From a virus: DNA of 37,359 bases. The position numbers and the translations under genes were made by a program. How positions within the stretch are numbered: the first letter of the stretch is position 1; each line of letters begins with the position of its first letter. The notes beneath the pieces were generated by a model. It was given only the letters and a program-made list of their open reading frames with translations. It was not told the DNA's origin and did not search any database. The stretch is from the IMG/VR virus record IMGVR_UViG_3300025413_000742, positions 1 through 37,359 of that record; one strand, 5' to 3'. Positions 22,054-30,829 of this stretch are shown piece by piece.

Positions 22054-22710
22054 TTAATATTTTCCTGATGCAAGTACTATCTTGCAAATGTGTTCTAATC
22101 TTTCTATGTGTTCGTAGGCACGCCATGGGCTTGTATCGATAGCTACTACTCCGTGACCTTTGATACCTACAATATCGTATGCAATATTGCCATCTCTATC
22201 TAATTTCAAATTCTTGTGACACTCATCGGCTAGCTCTTGACTGATTGGCGGAACATCGGGCACGTTAGGTGCTACCTTTGTATAGCGATTAAGTTCTGGA
22301 AAGGCATCACTGATCGTACTAAGGTCAATACCGGCATGCATGGCGGCTATGCAATAAGTAGGATGTACATGTACAACTACACGCACTTCATCTTTATGCT
22401 GGCCCATTTCGCGTTGTAGACCAAAGTGCAATGGGATCTCGCCACTAGGTACTAGATTCTTACTGATATCAGTATAAGGCAAGTCTCTCCAGTTATAGTT
22501 AAAACTAGCACTACCATAACCGCTTTGAATACTCTTATCAATACTAATCTTCTTGAACTGATCAGGTTGCATGGTCTGTTTGCGCACACCACTAGGGGTG
22601 ATATAAAAGTGATCACGGTCGTGGTGACGAATACTTACATTGCCGTCACGACTAGTAATCCAATTGCGCTTGTATGCGTCAACTAGTATATCACAAATAG
22701 TTTCTAACAT
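22054..22710 (-). CDS. class II aldolase/adducin-family enzyme
   Basis: This 218-residue protein has the zinc site of class II aldolases: Glu91 (PSGEIPLH), His114 and His116 (HVHPTY), and His186 (GIKGHG). An N-terminal TSRDGNVSIR (19-28) phosphate-binding segment and TPSGV (38-42) match fuculose-phosphate aldolase, ribulose-phosphate epimerase and methylthioribulose-phosphate dehydratase. The exact substrate cannot be read off. An insertion at about 66-88 (FNYNWRDLPYTD) is not in typical FucA. It lies within the nrd operon between a small protein and nrdB, overlapping the former by 7 nt, so it is co-expressed with nucleotide synthesis. It could feed or recycle sugar phosphates for phage use. 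Confidence 0.82.
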   Translation of the reverse strand: MLETICDILVDAYKRNWITSRDGNVSIRHHDRDHFYITPSGVRKQTMQPDQFKKISIDKSIQSGYGSASFNYNWRDLPYTDISKNLVPSGEIPLHFGLQREMGQHKDEVRVVVHVHPTYCIAAMHAGIDLSTISDAFPELNRYTKVAPNVPDVPPISQELADECHKNLKLDRDGNIAYDIVGIKGHGVVAIDTSPWRAYEHIERLEHICKIVLASGKY

Positions 22711-22889
22711 TCTTCTGGATCCTCAAATTCAATTACTAGTGCGTTGTCTTGATCTATCCATACTCGAAGCACATCATCTGCTGATAGCGCCTGAAGCACA
22801 GATTCCTTTGCTTCTTCTTCTATCTCATAATCTTCTGGTATTCCGTAGTATGTACGCCAGCATCGAAGTTCTTCATCTATAGTACTCAT
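22704..22889 (-). CDS. small acidic protein of unknown function (61 aa)
   Basis: I recognise no family. It is acidic with helical content (CWRTYYGIPEDYEIEEEAKESVLQAL) and an ending strand (NALVIEFEDPEEC). It overlaps the SGNH-hydrolase stop by 4 nt (ATGA) and the aldolase start by 7 nt, so it is part of the coupled nrd series. The overlaps at both ends support it as a real gene. Confidence 0.6.
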   Translation of the reverse strand: MSTIDEELRCWRTYYGIPEDYEIEEEAKESVLQALSADDVLRVWIDQDNALVIEFEDPEEC

Positions 22890-23590
22890 AGTTCATTAGT
22901 TATTAGTTTACCTGTACTGTAGTTATCTATTGCATTTTGAATCCAATTGAAAACAATTTCATTCTTTTTTTCGCCACCTAAATGATTCCAATCTGGATCA
23001 TTCAACACCGACCCGCCATTGATATTTCCGTCTAAACTAGAAACTAAACTCAGTGCTGGCCTAATTTCTAAACCATTTTTCCATCGATAATGATATTCGG
23101 CAGTGTATCTCCACATGTGGTGGAAACTCCATAGATGAATAATTTTTGTTTCTTTTGGAAATAATGGTAAAATAGTGTTATCAAAATATGACAGCACTCC
23201 TTTAGTCTGAAGTTCTACCAACTCATCAGAATACAAATATCTAAAATACTGTCTAGCCGCATCCCATTCTGGACCAGTATTAGATTCAGACATAACTTGT
23301 GAAAAACACATATGTCGAATATCTGGATGAAACAATCGATCTTTTGAAGTCCATACAAACACACAAACATCTGGGATTCGTTTCTCCTGTATAAACGGAG
23401 TAAGTTGAATTAAAATTGAATCATATATAGAACTTCCACCTTGCCCTATATTGACTATCTCTGCTTGATAATGCTTTTGTATTTTTTTAATATAAGTTTC
23501 ATAGGTTGGCCATATATCGTTGGTAGGCCAACCACCCCAGTCTTTATCTAACGTGGCGCAAAAGCTATCTCCAAAAAAACCTATCTTCAT
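22886..23590 (-). CDS. SGNH/GDSL-family hydrolase-like protein
   Basis: This 234-residue protein has block I GDSF (7-10, nucleophile Ser9), a NIGQGGSS segment (47-54, block II Gly) and block V as DPDWNHLGG (198-206: Asp200, His203, spacing DxxH). Block III is VWTSKDRL (79-86) in place of GxND, so the oxyanion Asn is changed. The family hydrolyses esters (lipids, acetylated sugars, peptidoglycan). Within an nrd operon its job is unclear; it may remove acetyl groups from host glycans or act on another substrate. The start at 23590 overlaps the nrdA stop (ATGA); an upstream in-frame ATG at 23599 is less likely. Confidence 0.6.
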   Translation of the reverse strand: MKIGFFGDSFCATLDKDWGGWPTNDIWPTYETYIKKIQKHYQAEIVNIGQGGSSIYDSILIQLTPFIQEKRIPDVCVFVWTSKDRLFHPDIRHMCFSQVMSESNTGPEWDAARQYFRYLYSDELVELQTKGVLSYFDNTILPLFPKETKIIHLWSFHHMWRYTAEYHYRWKNGLEIRPALSLVSSLDGNINGGSVLNDPDWNHLGGEKKNEIVFNWIQNAIDNYSTGKLITNEL

Positions 23591-25908
23591 AGTTTGCATG
23601 ATTCACAATCATCTTCATTATCAAAGTCAATTGGCTCTAACATTGTAGGTGCATCTTCAGCAACGGCTTTACTACCAGCTTTGTTAATCAAACTATAGTA
23701 GAACGTCTTCAATCCCCATGCGTGTGCTTGCATTAGATTCTTAATAATTAACGTAGTTGGCACTTTACGATCTGCCCAGTGTGCTGGATTATAGAAAGTG
23801 TTTGTACTGATACTTTGGTCGACATAGGCTGCTAGAACTGAGGCTGTTTTTAAATAGCCATCACAGTCTTTCTGTTCCCACATGAGTTGATACTTGTTTT
23901 TAAGTTTATGATATTCAGGAACCACCTGTATAAATGATCCTGCTTTACTTTCCTTAACACTAATCAAGCTCATGGGCAACTCAATTCCATTAGTGCTGTT
24001 TATAACAACACTACTGCTTTCAACTGGTGCAATAGCCATTAAGGTAGCATTGCGGACTCCGTACTGTTTCATATTAGTGCGTAATGTTTCCCAGTCAAGT
24101 TCTGGTGCAAAGTTTGCTAGTTCATTAACACCCTCTGCTCGTAATTCCCAGGGGAAGATCCCCTGTCCATATCGTGTCTTATCACTATGTGTACACGATC
24201 CGCGTTCTTTCGCCAATTCTACTGTTGCTTCTGTCAAGTAGAAGGCTTGATGTTCCATCCAGGATTTAACATCTTGTAAGGCATCTTTCTCGCCATACTT
24301 AAGACCACGCTTTGCATGCCAGTAGGCTAGGTTAGTAACACCAATACCTAGTGGCTGTATTTCATCATTGCTTAGTTTGCTTTGTATACTTAAGAAGTCT
24401 TGATAATCTAGAATGTTGCATAGGCTACGTTGTAAAATACGACAAGCCCGACGCATGTCTTCTGGATTTCTAAAAGCACCCCAGTTGATTGATCCTAGTG
24501 TACATAACGCTATGCGACCTTCGATGTCATCCAGACGTTTGAAAGATTTTGTAGGCAACAAGATTTCACAACATAGATTGCTTTGATAGATAGTATGGCA
24601 CTCGGGATCAAATGGTCCTTGATTTTGCACGTTGTCAATAAACACAAGATAGATACGTCCTGTGTCTGTACGTTCTTTAAGGATACCACTTTTGAATACT
24701 TCCTCAGCACTCATAGTCTTAGTACGTAAGTCTTTACGTTGTTCGTACTTTACATAGAGTTCTTCAAATTCTGCTGTGTTACGATAAAAGGCTTCATATA
24801 AGTCGGGTACCTCATTCGGATCAAAGAAGGTAATATTTTCTTTGTTCTTGAAGCGGCGCCAAAAGAACTTGCTAAGGACAACTCCGTAGTCCATGTGTCG
24901 AACTCTTGTTTCCTCTGTGCCTTGGTTGTTCTTAAGAACAATAAGGTCATCAAACTGATGATGCCAAATGGGATAAAATACTGTAGCACTTGCATTACGA
25001 ATACCTCCTTGACTGCATGAGCGTAAATCTCCGAACCATTTCTTTAAGAAAGGTATCATACCAGTGTGCATGATCTCACCGCCACGAATAGGTGAACCTA
25101 GTGGACGTAAGCGACCGATTTCCAATCCGATCCCCGCACGTTTACTGGCATACTTGGCCATCATCTCGCCCGAAGCAAAGATACTATCGAGATCATCATC
25201 ACTGCGAATGAGAACGCAGGATGAAAATTGCTTTGTAGGAGTACCCAGCCCTGCAAGCACAGGAGTAGCGAGAGTAAACAGTCCATCACTGGCGGCGTTA
25301 TAATATTCTTTAATATAACGCATCCTAGCTGTGTTAGGTTCTTCTTTATGGAACACAGTAGCCGCGGCAATGATATATCTAATTTGCGGAGTTTCATATG
25401 TTTCCTTTGTTGCTCTATTTTTAACAAGGTACTTCTCAATTAATTGTTCAATTGCCGCATAAGAATATGTTTCATCTTTTTCATGATCCAACATTTCATT
25501 CATGCGGTTCCAGTCTTCTTCGGTATACCATTCAAGTAGTTCTGGAGTATATAATCCTACTTCAATATTTTTCTTGACTATAGAATATAAATGAGGAACT
25601 TCATATCCACCGTATACATCTTTACGTAAGATGCTAAGACGTTGTTTGCCTGCTACATATTGGTAGTTTGTATGTCCTACATCTGGATTTGATTCTACAT
25701 CGATCAAGTCTACTATAGCACGTAGAGTAATGTTGTCGATTTCATTTGTAGTAATGCCGTCATAGAAGTGCGGCTGGCTTTTAATCTCAATCATTGATTG
25801 ACTAACGTCTGCTATACCTTTACAGACTTTAGTTATTTGAGCTTGCCATTTTTCTACTGCTAACGGTTCTCTGCTGCCGTTTCTTTTAATTACTGTTATC
25901 TTGCTCAT
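23587..25908 (-). CDS. nrdA: ribonucleotide reductase class Ia large subunit NrdA
   Basis: This 773-residue protein starts with an ATP-cone (about 1-90, ITVIKRNGSREPL...), the allosteric on/off site. The catalytic barrel follows with SSCVLI (first redox Cys), GIGLEIGRLRPLGSPIRGG, SNLCCEILLPT (thiyl-radical Cys, then Glu two residues on), CTLGSINW (second redox Cys), LKTFYYSL (radical-transfer Tyr pair) and the C-terminal CESCKL shuttle pair. All active-site residues are present. It makes dNDPs for phage replication with NrdB, reduced by the glutaredoxin in the same operon. RNA probably starts near 26060 from a sigma70 promoter, leaving a leader of about 150 nt. AGGT lies 4 nt before the ATG. 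Confidence 0.95.
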   Translation of the reverse strand: MSKITVIKRNGSREPLAVEKWQAQITKVCKGIADVSQSMIEIKSQPHFYDGITTNEIDNITLRAIVDLIDVESNPDVGHTNYQYVAGKQRLSILRKDVYGGYEVPHLYSIVKKNIEVGLYTPELLEWYTEEDWNRMNEMLDHEKDETYSYAAIEQLIEKYLVKNRATKETYETPQIRYIIAAATVFHKEEPNTARMRYIKEYYNAASDGLFTLATPVLAGLGTPTKQFSSCVLIRSDDDLDSIFASGEMMAKYASKRAGIGLEIGRLRPLGSPIRGGEIMHTGMIPFLKKWFGDLRSCSQGGIRNASATVFYPIWHHQFDDLIVLKNNQGTEETRVRHMDYGVVLSKFFWRRFKNKENITFFDPNEVPDLYEAFYRNTAEFEELYVKYEQRKDLRTKTMSAEEVFKSGILKERTDTGRIYLVFIDNVQNQGPFDPECHTIYQSNLCCEILLPTKSFKRLDDIEGRIALCTLGSINWGAFRNPEDMRRACRILQRSLCNILDYQDFLSIQSKLSNDEIQPLGIGVTNLAYWHAKRGLKYGEKDALQDVKSWMEHQAFYLTEATVELAKERGSCTHSDKTRYGQGIFPWELRAEGVNELANFAPELDWETLRTNMKQYGVRNATLMAIAPVESSSVVINSTNGIELPMSLISVKESKAGSFIQVVPEYHKLKNKYQLMWEQKDCDGYLKTASVLAAYVDQSISTNTFYNPAHWADRKVPTTLIIKNLMQAHAWGLKTFYYSLINKAGSKAVAEDAPTMLEPIDFDNEDDCESCKL

Positions 25909-26037
25909 TGTTACCTATTCTAAATTGTTTATACTTTACTTACTCTGTTCAGGAAAAGTATTTAGTGATGGTAAGCGGTTACTTAAATCTTATTCATAGT
26001 CAACAATTTAAGTCGGTTTTAAAGGGATTTAATCGTC

Positions 26038-26090
26038 AAAAAAATCTTATCATCTCGCTAATACGAATTATATACGCATTTATAGATGAT
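26038..26090 (-). terminator. possible terminator after the tailspike gene
   Basis: A 7-bp inverted repeat (ATCATCT/AGATGAT at 26049-26055 and 26084-26090) with a 28-nt loop is followed on the minus strand by AAGA and seven Ts. The large loop makes it weak. Confidence 0.35.
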
Positions 26091-26095
26091 GTCTA
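26067..26095 (-). promoter_or_regulatory. sigma70 promoter for the nrd operon
   Basis: TAGACA (26090-26095), a 17-bp spacer and a perfect TATAAT (26067-26072), just after the tailspike stop. It explains separate expression of nrdA and its downstream genes. Confidence 0.65.
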
Positions 26096-26104
26096 CTAGT
26101 TTGA

Positions 26105-28033
26105 TTACAAGCCAGTAGTGTAACTATAATTGAAGTAACCAGCATCACTGGCTAATAAATTTTGATAATTGACTACGATTGAATAAGGTACTTGTCCACC
26201 GCCACCGACATAGTTTCCGCCAGTTTGATCTAAGAAGCCAACTGAGAATGATAGTTGAATAGCATTTTGATTGTACGGATCAGTTCCGGCAAAATCATAT
26301 TCATCACTTAATTGAACAACTTTGTTATCGATATTTGCAGAAATTGTGATTATACCACGTCGAGTAAAATTGTTAGCAATACTCTGATAGTAATATTCGA
26401 TTTCATAAGTTATACTTCCAGCTGGTGTTCCGTTTTGATCAGTTGATACTGGCAATCTAAATGCCAGCACTGGATTAATAACTTGTCCTAGTAAAATTTG
26501 CTGTTGCCCAAATGATTTATAATAAGCATGCCCAGCAACTTCTGGAACGTACGGATGAGTTAAATTACTTGTAGACATATCGACAGCACGATCTGATTGG
26601 TCGTTTTGAACCGAGTTACCAAATGTGTTAAACCATACTTGTGGGTATTGTGAACTTGTAGGGTTAGTACCGCCGTTATTACCTACATTAATATACTTAC
26701 AATTAATTGTTGTATTGCCAGAGCCAAGATTTACAAACACTGCTTGGCGTTTAATATTGTTAAACTTGCTATTTGAAATAGTGTTTTGTCTTGGACCATA
26801 TTGCTGTCCAACTGTACTGCCATTGGCATTAATGCCAAATGCTACACCGATGTAGCAATCATAGATATATGAGTTTTCAAATGCGTTATTTAGAATATCG
26901 CCTTTGGCAAACACAGCATAGCTGAATCCACTCATTCTAAAATTTCTAAAAATGTTATGTTCTGATGTAACAATATTACTAACTGCATTTAAAGTGATGC
27001 CGCAACTTTGTGCATTGAATGAACTAAAAGTTGTTGCGCCTTTTAAATTTATATTTTCAAATATACAGTCTTTAGCGGCATCTACTTGAATACAAGTGTT
27101 CAGTCCGGTAGTGCAATTGATAGAAAGATTACTAATTTGAATACCACGTGGTTGAGTAGTACCTAAGGTATTGCTGATACTACTAGGAGCACCTGCTGAA
27201 CTAGAATCATTAACTAGTTGAATTGCTGGTTGTGCCGGAGTAATTGTATAGGTAGCTAGTGTAGATCCTGATGACACAGTAGCAGTATGGCTAAGTGTTA
27301 CGCTTGCACCAGCAACTACTGAAACAACTGTTGTGTTTGCTGGAATACCTGTACCAACAACTGTTGCACCAATTAAATAAGTTGACGATGATGTAGTGGT
27401 TAGTACCGCACTATTGTTAACAGTACTACCTTGTATTGTAATTACTGGATTATAATATATAAATGTTTTATCAGGACCTGCTCCTACTAGACTAGCATAG
27501 CTTGGCACGTACAATGGACTAGATGTTAAATAAATTCCAGGAGGAATAGTTAACGTTACTCTAGTTTTTGCTGCCGAAGTTGTTGGAGTGCCATCTAGAT
27601 TAGTTGCACTTGATTTAGTTGTTGCATTTAAAAATAATTGATTGATTGCACGTTGTAAGGCTACTGTATCATCAACAACTCCATTGCCCAAGGCTCCGAA
27701 GTCTGCCGTAGTAACTTGATCATCAAATCTTGCTTGTATAGGACGAGTTATTTGAGAATTAACATTAGGACCTGTGACAATAGTGCTGTCAGTTGCTTTG
27801 TAAGCATATTGCACTAATCCAAGTAAATTACCTTGTGCAGTTAAATCATTCTGCGTGATAATTTTAGTATTGCCTACGGCAGGAGAACCCTCTGCTACAG
27901 ATCCATTACCAATGTATAATTCTTGGGTATCAACAGCCCATGCCATTTCGCCGCTAGCTAGTTGTGGCAACCCTGTGCCGTCTTTGGCTTTGCCACGGCG
28001 AATTTGTATGCGACTTATTTGAACGACAGCCAT
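26105..28033 (-). CDS. tailspike/tail fibre with pectate-lyase-like beta-helix
   Basis: This 642-residue protein opens with a segment found at the N-terminus of many phage tail proteins (QIRRGKAKDGTGLPQLASGE, then ELYIGNG), which joins baseplate or fibre. The beta-helix starts at about 108 with ADFGALGNGVVDDTVALQRAI, the Pectate_lyase_3 opening. Within it at about 200-268 is a small Thr/Val-rich inserted domain (GATVVGTGIPANTTVVSV). The C-terminal 140 residues (from about 500) are a separate beta domain. Such spikes bind and may cut host surface glycans. It has a late promoter overlapping the exonuclease stop, and a hairpin holding its Shine-Dalgarno. Confidence 0.85.
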   Translation of the reverse strand: MAVVQISRIQIRRGKAKDGTGLPQLASGEMAWAVDTQELYIGNGSVAEGSPAVGNTKIITQNDLTAQGNLLGLVQYAYKATDSTIVTGPNVNSQITRPIQARFDDQVTTADFGALGNGVVDDTVALQRAINQLFLNATTKSSATNLDGTPTTSAAKTRVTLTIPPGIYLTSSPLYVPSYASLVGAGPDKTFIYYNPVITIQGSTVNNSAVLTTTSSSTYLIGATVVGTGIPANTTVVSVVAGASVTLSHTATVSSGSTLATYTITPAQPAIQLVNDSSSAGAPSSISNTLGTTQPRGIQISNLSINCTTGLNTCIQVDAAKDCIFENINLKGATTFSSFNAQSCGITLNAVSNIVTSEHNIFRNFRMSGFSYAVFAKGDILNNAFENSYIYDCYIGVAFGINANGSTVGQQYGPRQNTISNSKFNNIKRQAVFVNLGSGNTTINCKYINVGNNGGTNPTSSQYPQVWFNTFGNSVQNDQSDRAVDMSTSNLTHPYVPEVAGHAYYKSFGQQQILLGQVINPVLAFRLPVSTDQNGTPAGSITYEIEYYYQSIANNFTRRGIITISANIDNKVVQLSDEYDFAGTDPYNQNAIQLSFSVGFLDQTGGNYVGGGGQVPYSIVVNYQNLLASDAGYFNYSYTTGL

Positions 28034-28037
28034 TGAA

Positions 28038-28062
28038 ATATCCTCTATATAGGATATTTATC
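28038..28062 (-). promoter_or_regulatory. tailspike late promoter with hairpin over the ribosome-binding site
   Basis: GATAAATA (28055-28062) contains the TGA stop of the exonuclease gene. The perfect inverted repeat ATATCCT/AGGATAT (28038-28044 and 28051-28057) includes the Shine-Dalgarno AGGAT. RNA from this promoter would lack the left arm and be open; read-through RNA would be masked. Confidence 0.65.
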
Positions 28063-28777
28063 AGTTCTTACTGTAGTATTCTTCCACCTTATCCCACCAC
28101 TTACGTTCCCAATAGCTGAAATCTTCAGGTTTTAGGATAAACTCCTGATAAACTGGAATACCCCAAACCATAGGCGTAATTTCAGGAGGTTTAATACACA
28201 TTAGCACAACACCTTTGCGTATATTGCTACCATGGACTTTGTTATGCGCTAGCGCATAGGCTGTTAGCTGTAGATAGTAGTCTTCAATCCATTCTTCTTT
28301 TTTAGCTTTGTTAGTTTGCTTGTAGTCAAGAATAGCTTCTTCATTTAGATGCAATCCGCATCCATCAGTAGTTCCCGCATATATTCCGGGATAGTACAAC
28401 GGAACTTCTACACCCCATACTTCGTTTACATTGCACAATCCTTGCTGAATTACACACTCAGCCATCTTGTGGCTTTGTACAGAGTAAGGATTAGTCCCTG
28501 GGGGATTGATTGTACCTTGTTTAACGTAGTCCTCTAAGAACTTGTGCATCCTAGTCCCACGACCAGCTGCCTCGGTGACAATCTCTTGTGCTTTGACTTC
28601 ACCAACACGCTTTTTCCAATTAGCAAGTGCTTGCTTCTTTTCTTCGCTTTTAGTTTTGTCTAAGATTGTAGTTACACTAGGAACTTTACTACCATCTGGT
28701 AGCGCATACAATCGCTTGCCTTCTACGCTTTCCCTATTGATAGGTTCGTAGTTATATCGTTCTTTTAATAAAGTCAT
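28061..28777 (-). CDS. RecB/Cas4-like PD-(D/E)XK exonuclease
   Basis: This 238-residue protein has an early helical part with GRGTRMHKFLED (the conserved His of the family), then the catalytic core with YAGTTDGCGLHLNEEAILDYKQTNK: Asp in TTDG, and Asp-x-Lys in LDYKQ. A QLTAYA motif follows, typical of RecB-like nucleases. Phages use such enzymes for recombination or degrading host DNA. The ATG at 28777 is 5 nt past the -10 of a sigma70 promoter and has no Shine-Dalgarno, so it is likely leaderless; a TTG at 28783 lies on the -10 itself and is rejected. It shares an end with the tailspike promoter. Confidence 0.82.
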   Translation of the reverse strand: MTLLKERYNYEPINRESVEGKRLYALPDGSKVPSVTTILDKTKSEEKKQALANWKKRVGEVKAQEIVTEAAGRGTRMHKFLEDYVKQGTINPPGTNPYSVQSHKMAECVIQQGLCNVNEVWGVEVPLYYPGIYAGTTDGCGLHLNEEAILDYKQTNKAKKEEWIEDYYLQLTAYALAHNKVHGSNIRKGVVLMCIKPPEITPMVWGIPVYQEFILKPEDFSYWERKWWDKVEEYYSKN

Positions 28778-28782
28778 CAGCA

Positions 28783-28811
28783 AGTATATAACACTTTATA
28801 ACAAAAATCAA
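28783..28811 (-). promoter_or_regulatory. sigma70 promoter for the exonuclease
   Basis: TTGATT (28806-28811), a 17-bp spacer and TATACT (28783-28788). The same -35 and -10 hexamers with the same spacing occur at 35776-35804. The ATG lies 5 nt past the -10. Confidence 0.75.
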
Positions 28812-28826
28812 TCTATATTGGCAATA

Positions 28827-29495
28827 TTACTGTGCGTACCATACTGGCAATTGATTGTGTTTTTTCCAAAAAGTTTTCATATACGTTTCAAATTCATCAA
28901 AATATTCTTCTGGAATTAAATCGATTACTATATGAGTTCTTGGGCTAGTCCCGTTATTAGATCCAGAGTGGACTACCATATTGTTAAATTCATATACTGA
29001 CCCAACTTCCATACACATAGACATATCTCCACATTGCATCACAGTTTCAGCATTAGTGTTAATTGGCACATGGACTCGTCGAGTCATAGACAACCACCAG
29101 CTGTGTCCTTGAGAATTATCTACATGAGGTTTTATACTAGTACCCGGGGACATGTAATTTACTTCTGCAATGTATATTTTAAATCCAGGATTTAACTCTT
29201 CAACCCTAGAAAATATGTCTAGACACAGGGGAAAAAAATCTAAAATTTGATTATACTGTTCTGCAAGATGTGGTTGAGTTAATAGATCTAGTCTGTCTTG
29301 ATATTTACGAAAGAAGAATGGAAATTGATACCAGTGTATGCCATCCCACCAATCTGGAAAACGTCTTACTCTTTCCTCTTTTACATTGCCTAGTATATAA
29401 GTTGCAATGGGTTCAAGTATAGCTGGATCAATACTTCCTAATCGTATAATTGGTGTATCAGGTTTTGTGTACCAGTGCGTCGACGGAATTGGCAT
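28827..29495 (-). CDS. aspartyl/asparaginyl beta-hydroxylase-like Fe(II)/2-oxoglutarate dioxygenase
   Basis: This 222-residue protein has a double-stranded beta-helix with the iron site HVD (124-126) and a later His (VVHSG, His176), and a probable 2-oxoglutarate-binding Arg (SPRTHIV, Arg186). The TRRVHVPINTN and YEFNNMVVHSG segments match the Asp/Asn/Arg hydroxylase family. These enzymes hydroxylate side chains of proteins or small molecules; the target here is unknown. It starts 3 nt after the preceding stop and has no clear Shine-Dalgarno, so it probably depends on translation of the gene before it. The gene lies among late-type genes, so modification of a virion protein is a possibility. 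Confidence 0.78.
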   Translation of the reverse strand: MPIPSTHWYTKPDTPIIRLGSIDPAILEPIATYILGNVKEERVRRFPDWWDGIHWYQFPFFFRKYQDRLDLLTQPHLAEQYNQILDFFPLCLDIFSRVEELNPGFKIYIAEVNYMSPGTSIKPHVDNSQGHSWWLSMTRRVHVPINTNAETVMQCGDMSMCMEVGSVYEFNNMVVHSGSNNGTSPRTHIVIDLIPEEYFDEFETYMKTFWKKHNQLPVWYAQ

Positions 29496-29498
29496 AAC

Positions 29499-29807
29499 TT
29501 ATTTTAATGCTTTACTTGTAGCTCGCTTGGCCATTTGGCTAATTTTACTTTTCTTGTTACCGCCATGCTTTTCAGGTTCGGCAGCATTGGTTTTAATTAC
29601 AACACCATGCCCATCAAACCGATCAACTATTTGTTTTAGCATAGGATCGTTTTCCCAACGTGCGGCAAATTGGTCATAACGAATCATAGGAGATCCTTGA
29701 CTTTTACCAATGGAGTTAATTGCATCCCAGGTGTAAGAACCTTGGGCATTTTTGTTGTTAGCGTCAGCTTGGAGTGCCATTAGTGTTGCCACTAATGGAT
29801 CACCCAT
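29499..29807 (-). CDS. small phage protein of unknown function (102 aa)
   Basis: No family is recognised. It has an alanine/asparagine-rich start (DPLVATLMALQADANN), a central helical part (IRYDQFAARWENDPMLKQIVDRF) and a basic Lys-rich tail (KSKISQMAKRATSKALK). It is soluble. It starts 8 nt after the preceding stop without a clear Shine-Dalgarno, suggesting coupling to the scaffold-like gene upstream. It may be a virion or scaffold-interacting protein, based only on position. Confidence 0.5.
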   Translation of the reverse strand: MGDPLVATLMALQADANNKNAQGSYTWDAINSIGKSQGSPMIRYDQFAARWENDPMLKQIVDRFDGHGVVIKTNAAEPEKHGGNKKSKISQMAKRATSKALK

Positions 29808-29815
29808 ACTTTCAA

Positions 29816-30796
29816 TTACTTTTTTTTTGAGTTTAAAAGAATGCCTAACTTACGACTATAGTCTACTGACTCACGTTTTTCACGACTTGTGTCTGGAGCT
29901 GGTAATGCACCTGCTTCTTCTGGTGCACCGCCCATTTCACCGCCTTCTTCTGCGCCTGGACCGCCTGCTGGAGGAGTCATACCGCCTGCTGGAGCTCCGC
30001 CCATTGTTGGAGCTTCACCGCCTGATACTAATGCCAATGCGCCTGACAAGCCTTGACGACTTGTTTCTAATGCTGTATAAATTGCTTCAAGAGCTGGTTT
30101 TACTTGATCTGTATATTGTTGCGCAACATCGCTGCCTAGTGTTTCTCTTATAGAGTCTGTTAATTCTAGTAGCTGTTCTGCTTTCATGGCAGCAACATCT
30201 TCTAGCCAGCCTGTGATACGGTCAACCATGTCTTTAGTTGCCATAATAACTTCAGCTTTGTCTTCTTCACCTTCTGCTAGGTGTACAATATGATTAGCAA
30301 CTGCTTCGCTTAGATCGTAGCGTGTTGTTAATTCTGCTGATAATTCTTCTTCGTCGGATTCGCCTAGTTCAATACGCTCAATTGCTGAATCAATCCATGA
30401 CTCAGGAACTGAATGTTCCATTGCTTTTTGTTTTAGTTTATCTGCGTGTACTTTTTTACGTAGTTCTGATTTCTTTTCAGCTTTGTGTTCGTGCTCTTCA
30501 TCTTCGCAAACACACGGATTTTTATGACATGCATCGCATGCTTCTTCGCGCTCTAAAATTGCTTGATTAACACAGTCTAACATTAAACGTGTTTTTTGAT
30601 ATTCAGGACTTTCTAGCATCCCGTTATAGCTTTCGTTCACTTCAAGCTGACTAATTTTAGTGCGTAGCTTGTTACGAGCGTCCTCTAGTTGGACATCGCT
30701 AAATTGTTCAAAGTTGATTGTATAGCCAAATTTCTTTGCCATACTTTCGTTTAAACGCTTGCTAGTAACAGGTTTTGATAGTTCTCTAATTTGCAT
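29816..30796 (-). CDS. acidic phage protein, scaffold-like candidate
   Basis: This 326-residue protein starts MQIRELSKPVTSKRLNESM, followed by a helical domain (about 15-90) with AKKFGYTINFEQFSDVQLEDARNKL, which I recall in other T4-like phage proteins. A CDACHKNPCVC cluster (near 94-104) could bind one metal. A long charged helical region follows (about 105-245), and the C-terminal 60 residues are Gly/Pro/Glu-rich and disordered. Such a helical, acidic, partly disordered protein under a perfect late promoter fits a head scaffold or internal protein; the function is inferred. The N-terminal I-R-E could be a prohead-protease site. Confidence 0.5.
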   Translation of the reverse strand: MQIRELSKPVTSKRLNESMAKKFGYTINFEQFSDVQLEDARNKLRTKISQLEVNESYNGMLESPEYQKTRLMLDCVNQAILEREEACDACHKNPCVCEDEEHEHKAEKKSELRKKVHADKLKQKAMEHSVPESWIDSAIERIELGESDEEELSAELTTRYDLSEAVANHIVHLAEGEEDKAEVIMATKDMVDRITGWLEDVAAMKAEQLLELTDSIRETLGSDVAQQYTDQVKPALEAIYTALETSRQGLSGALALVSGGEAPTMGGAPAGGMTPPAGGPGAEEGGEMGGAPEEAGALPAPDTSREKRESVDYSRKLGILLNSKKK

Positions 30797-30821
30797 GGTT
30801 GTATCCTAAGATCTTATTTTA

Positions 30822-30829
30822 TATTTATA
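30822..30829 (-). promoter_or_regulatory. perfect T4 late promoter overlapping a stop codon
   Basis: TATAAATA contains the TAA (30825-30827) of the preceding gene and lies 25 nt before the ATG at 30796, with AGGA between. Confidence 0.75.

Noticed and set aside
22640-22890. Possible plus-strand gene opposite the 61-residue gene.
   Set aside because: The minus-strand frame is joined to both neighbours by exact overlaps; the opposite frame has no ribosome site or recognisable product.
25908-26067. The roughly 150-nt nrdA leader as a riboswitch.
   Set aside because: I could not recognise any known ribonucleotide-reductase riboswitch or NrdR box; only a weak hairpin and a T-run are visible.
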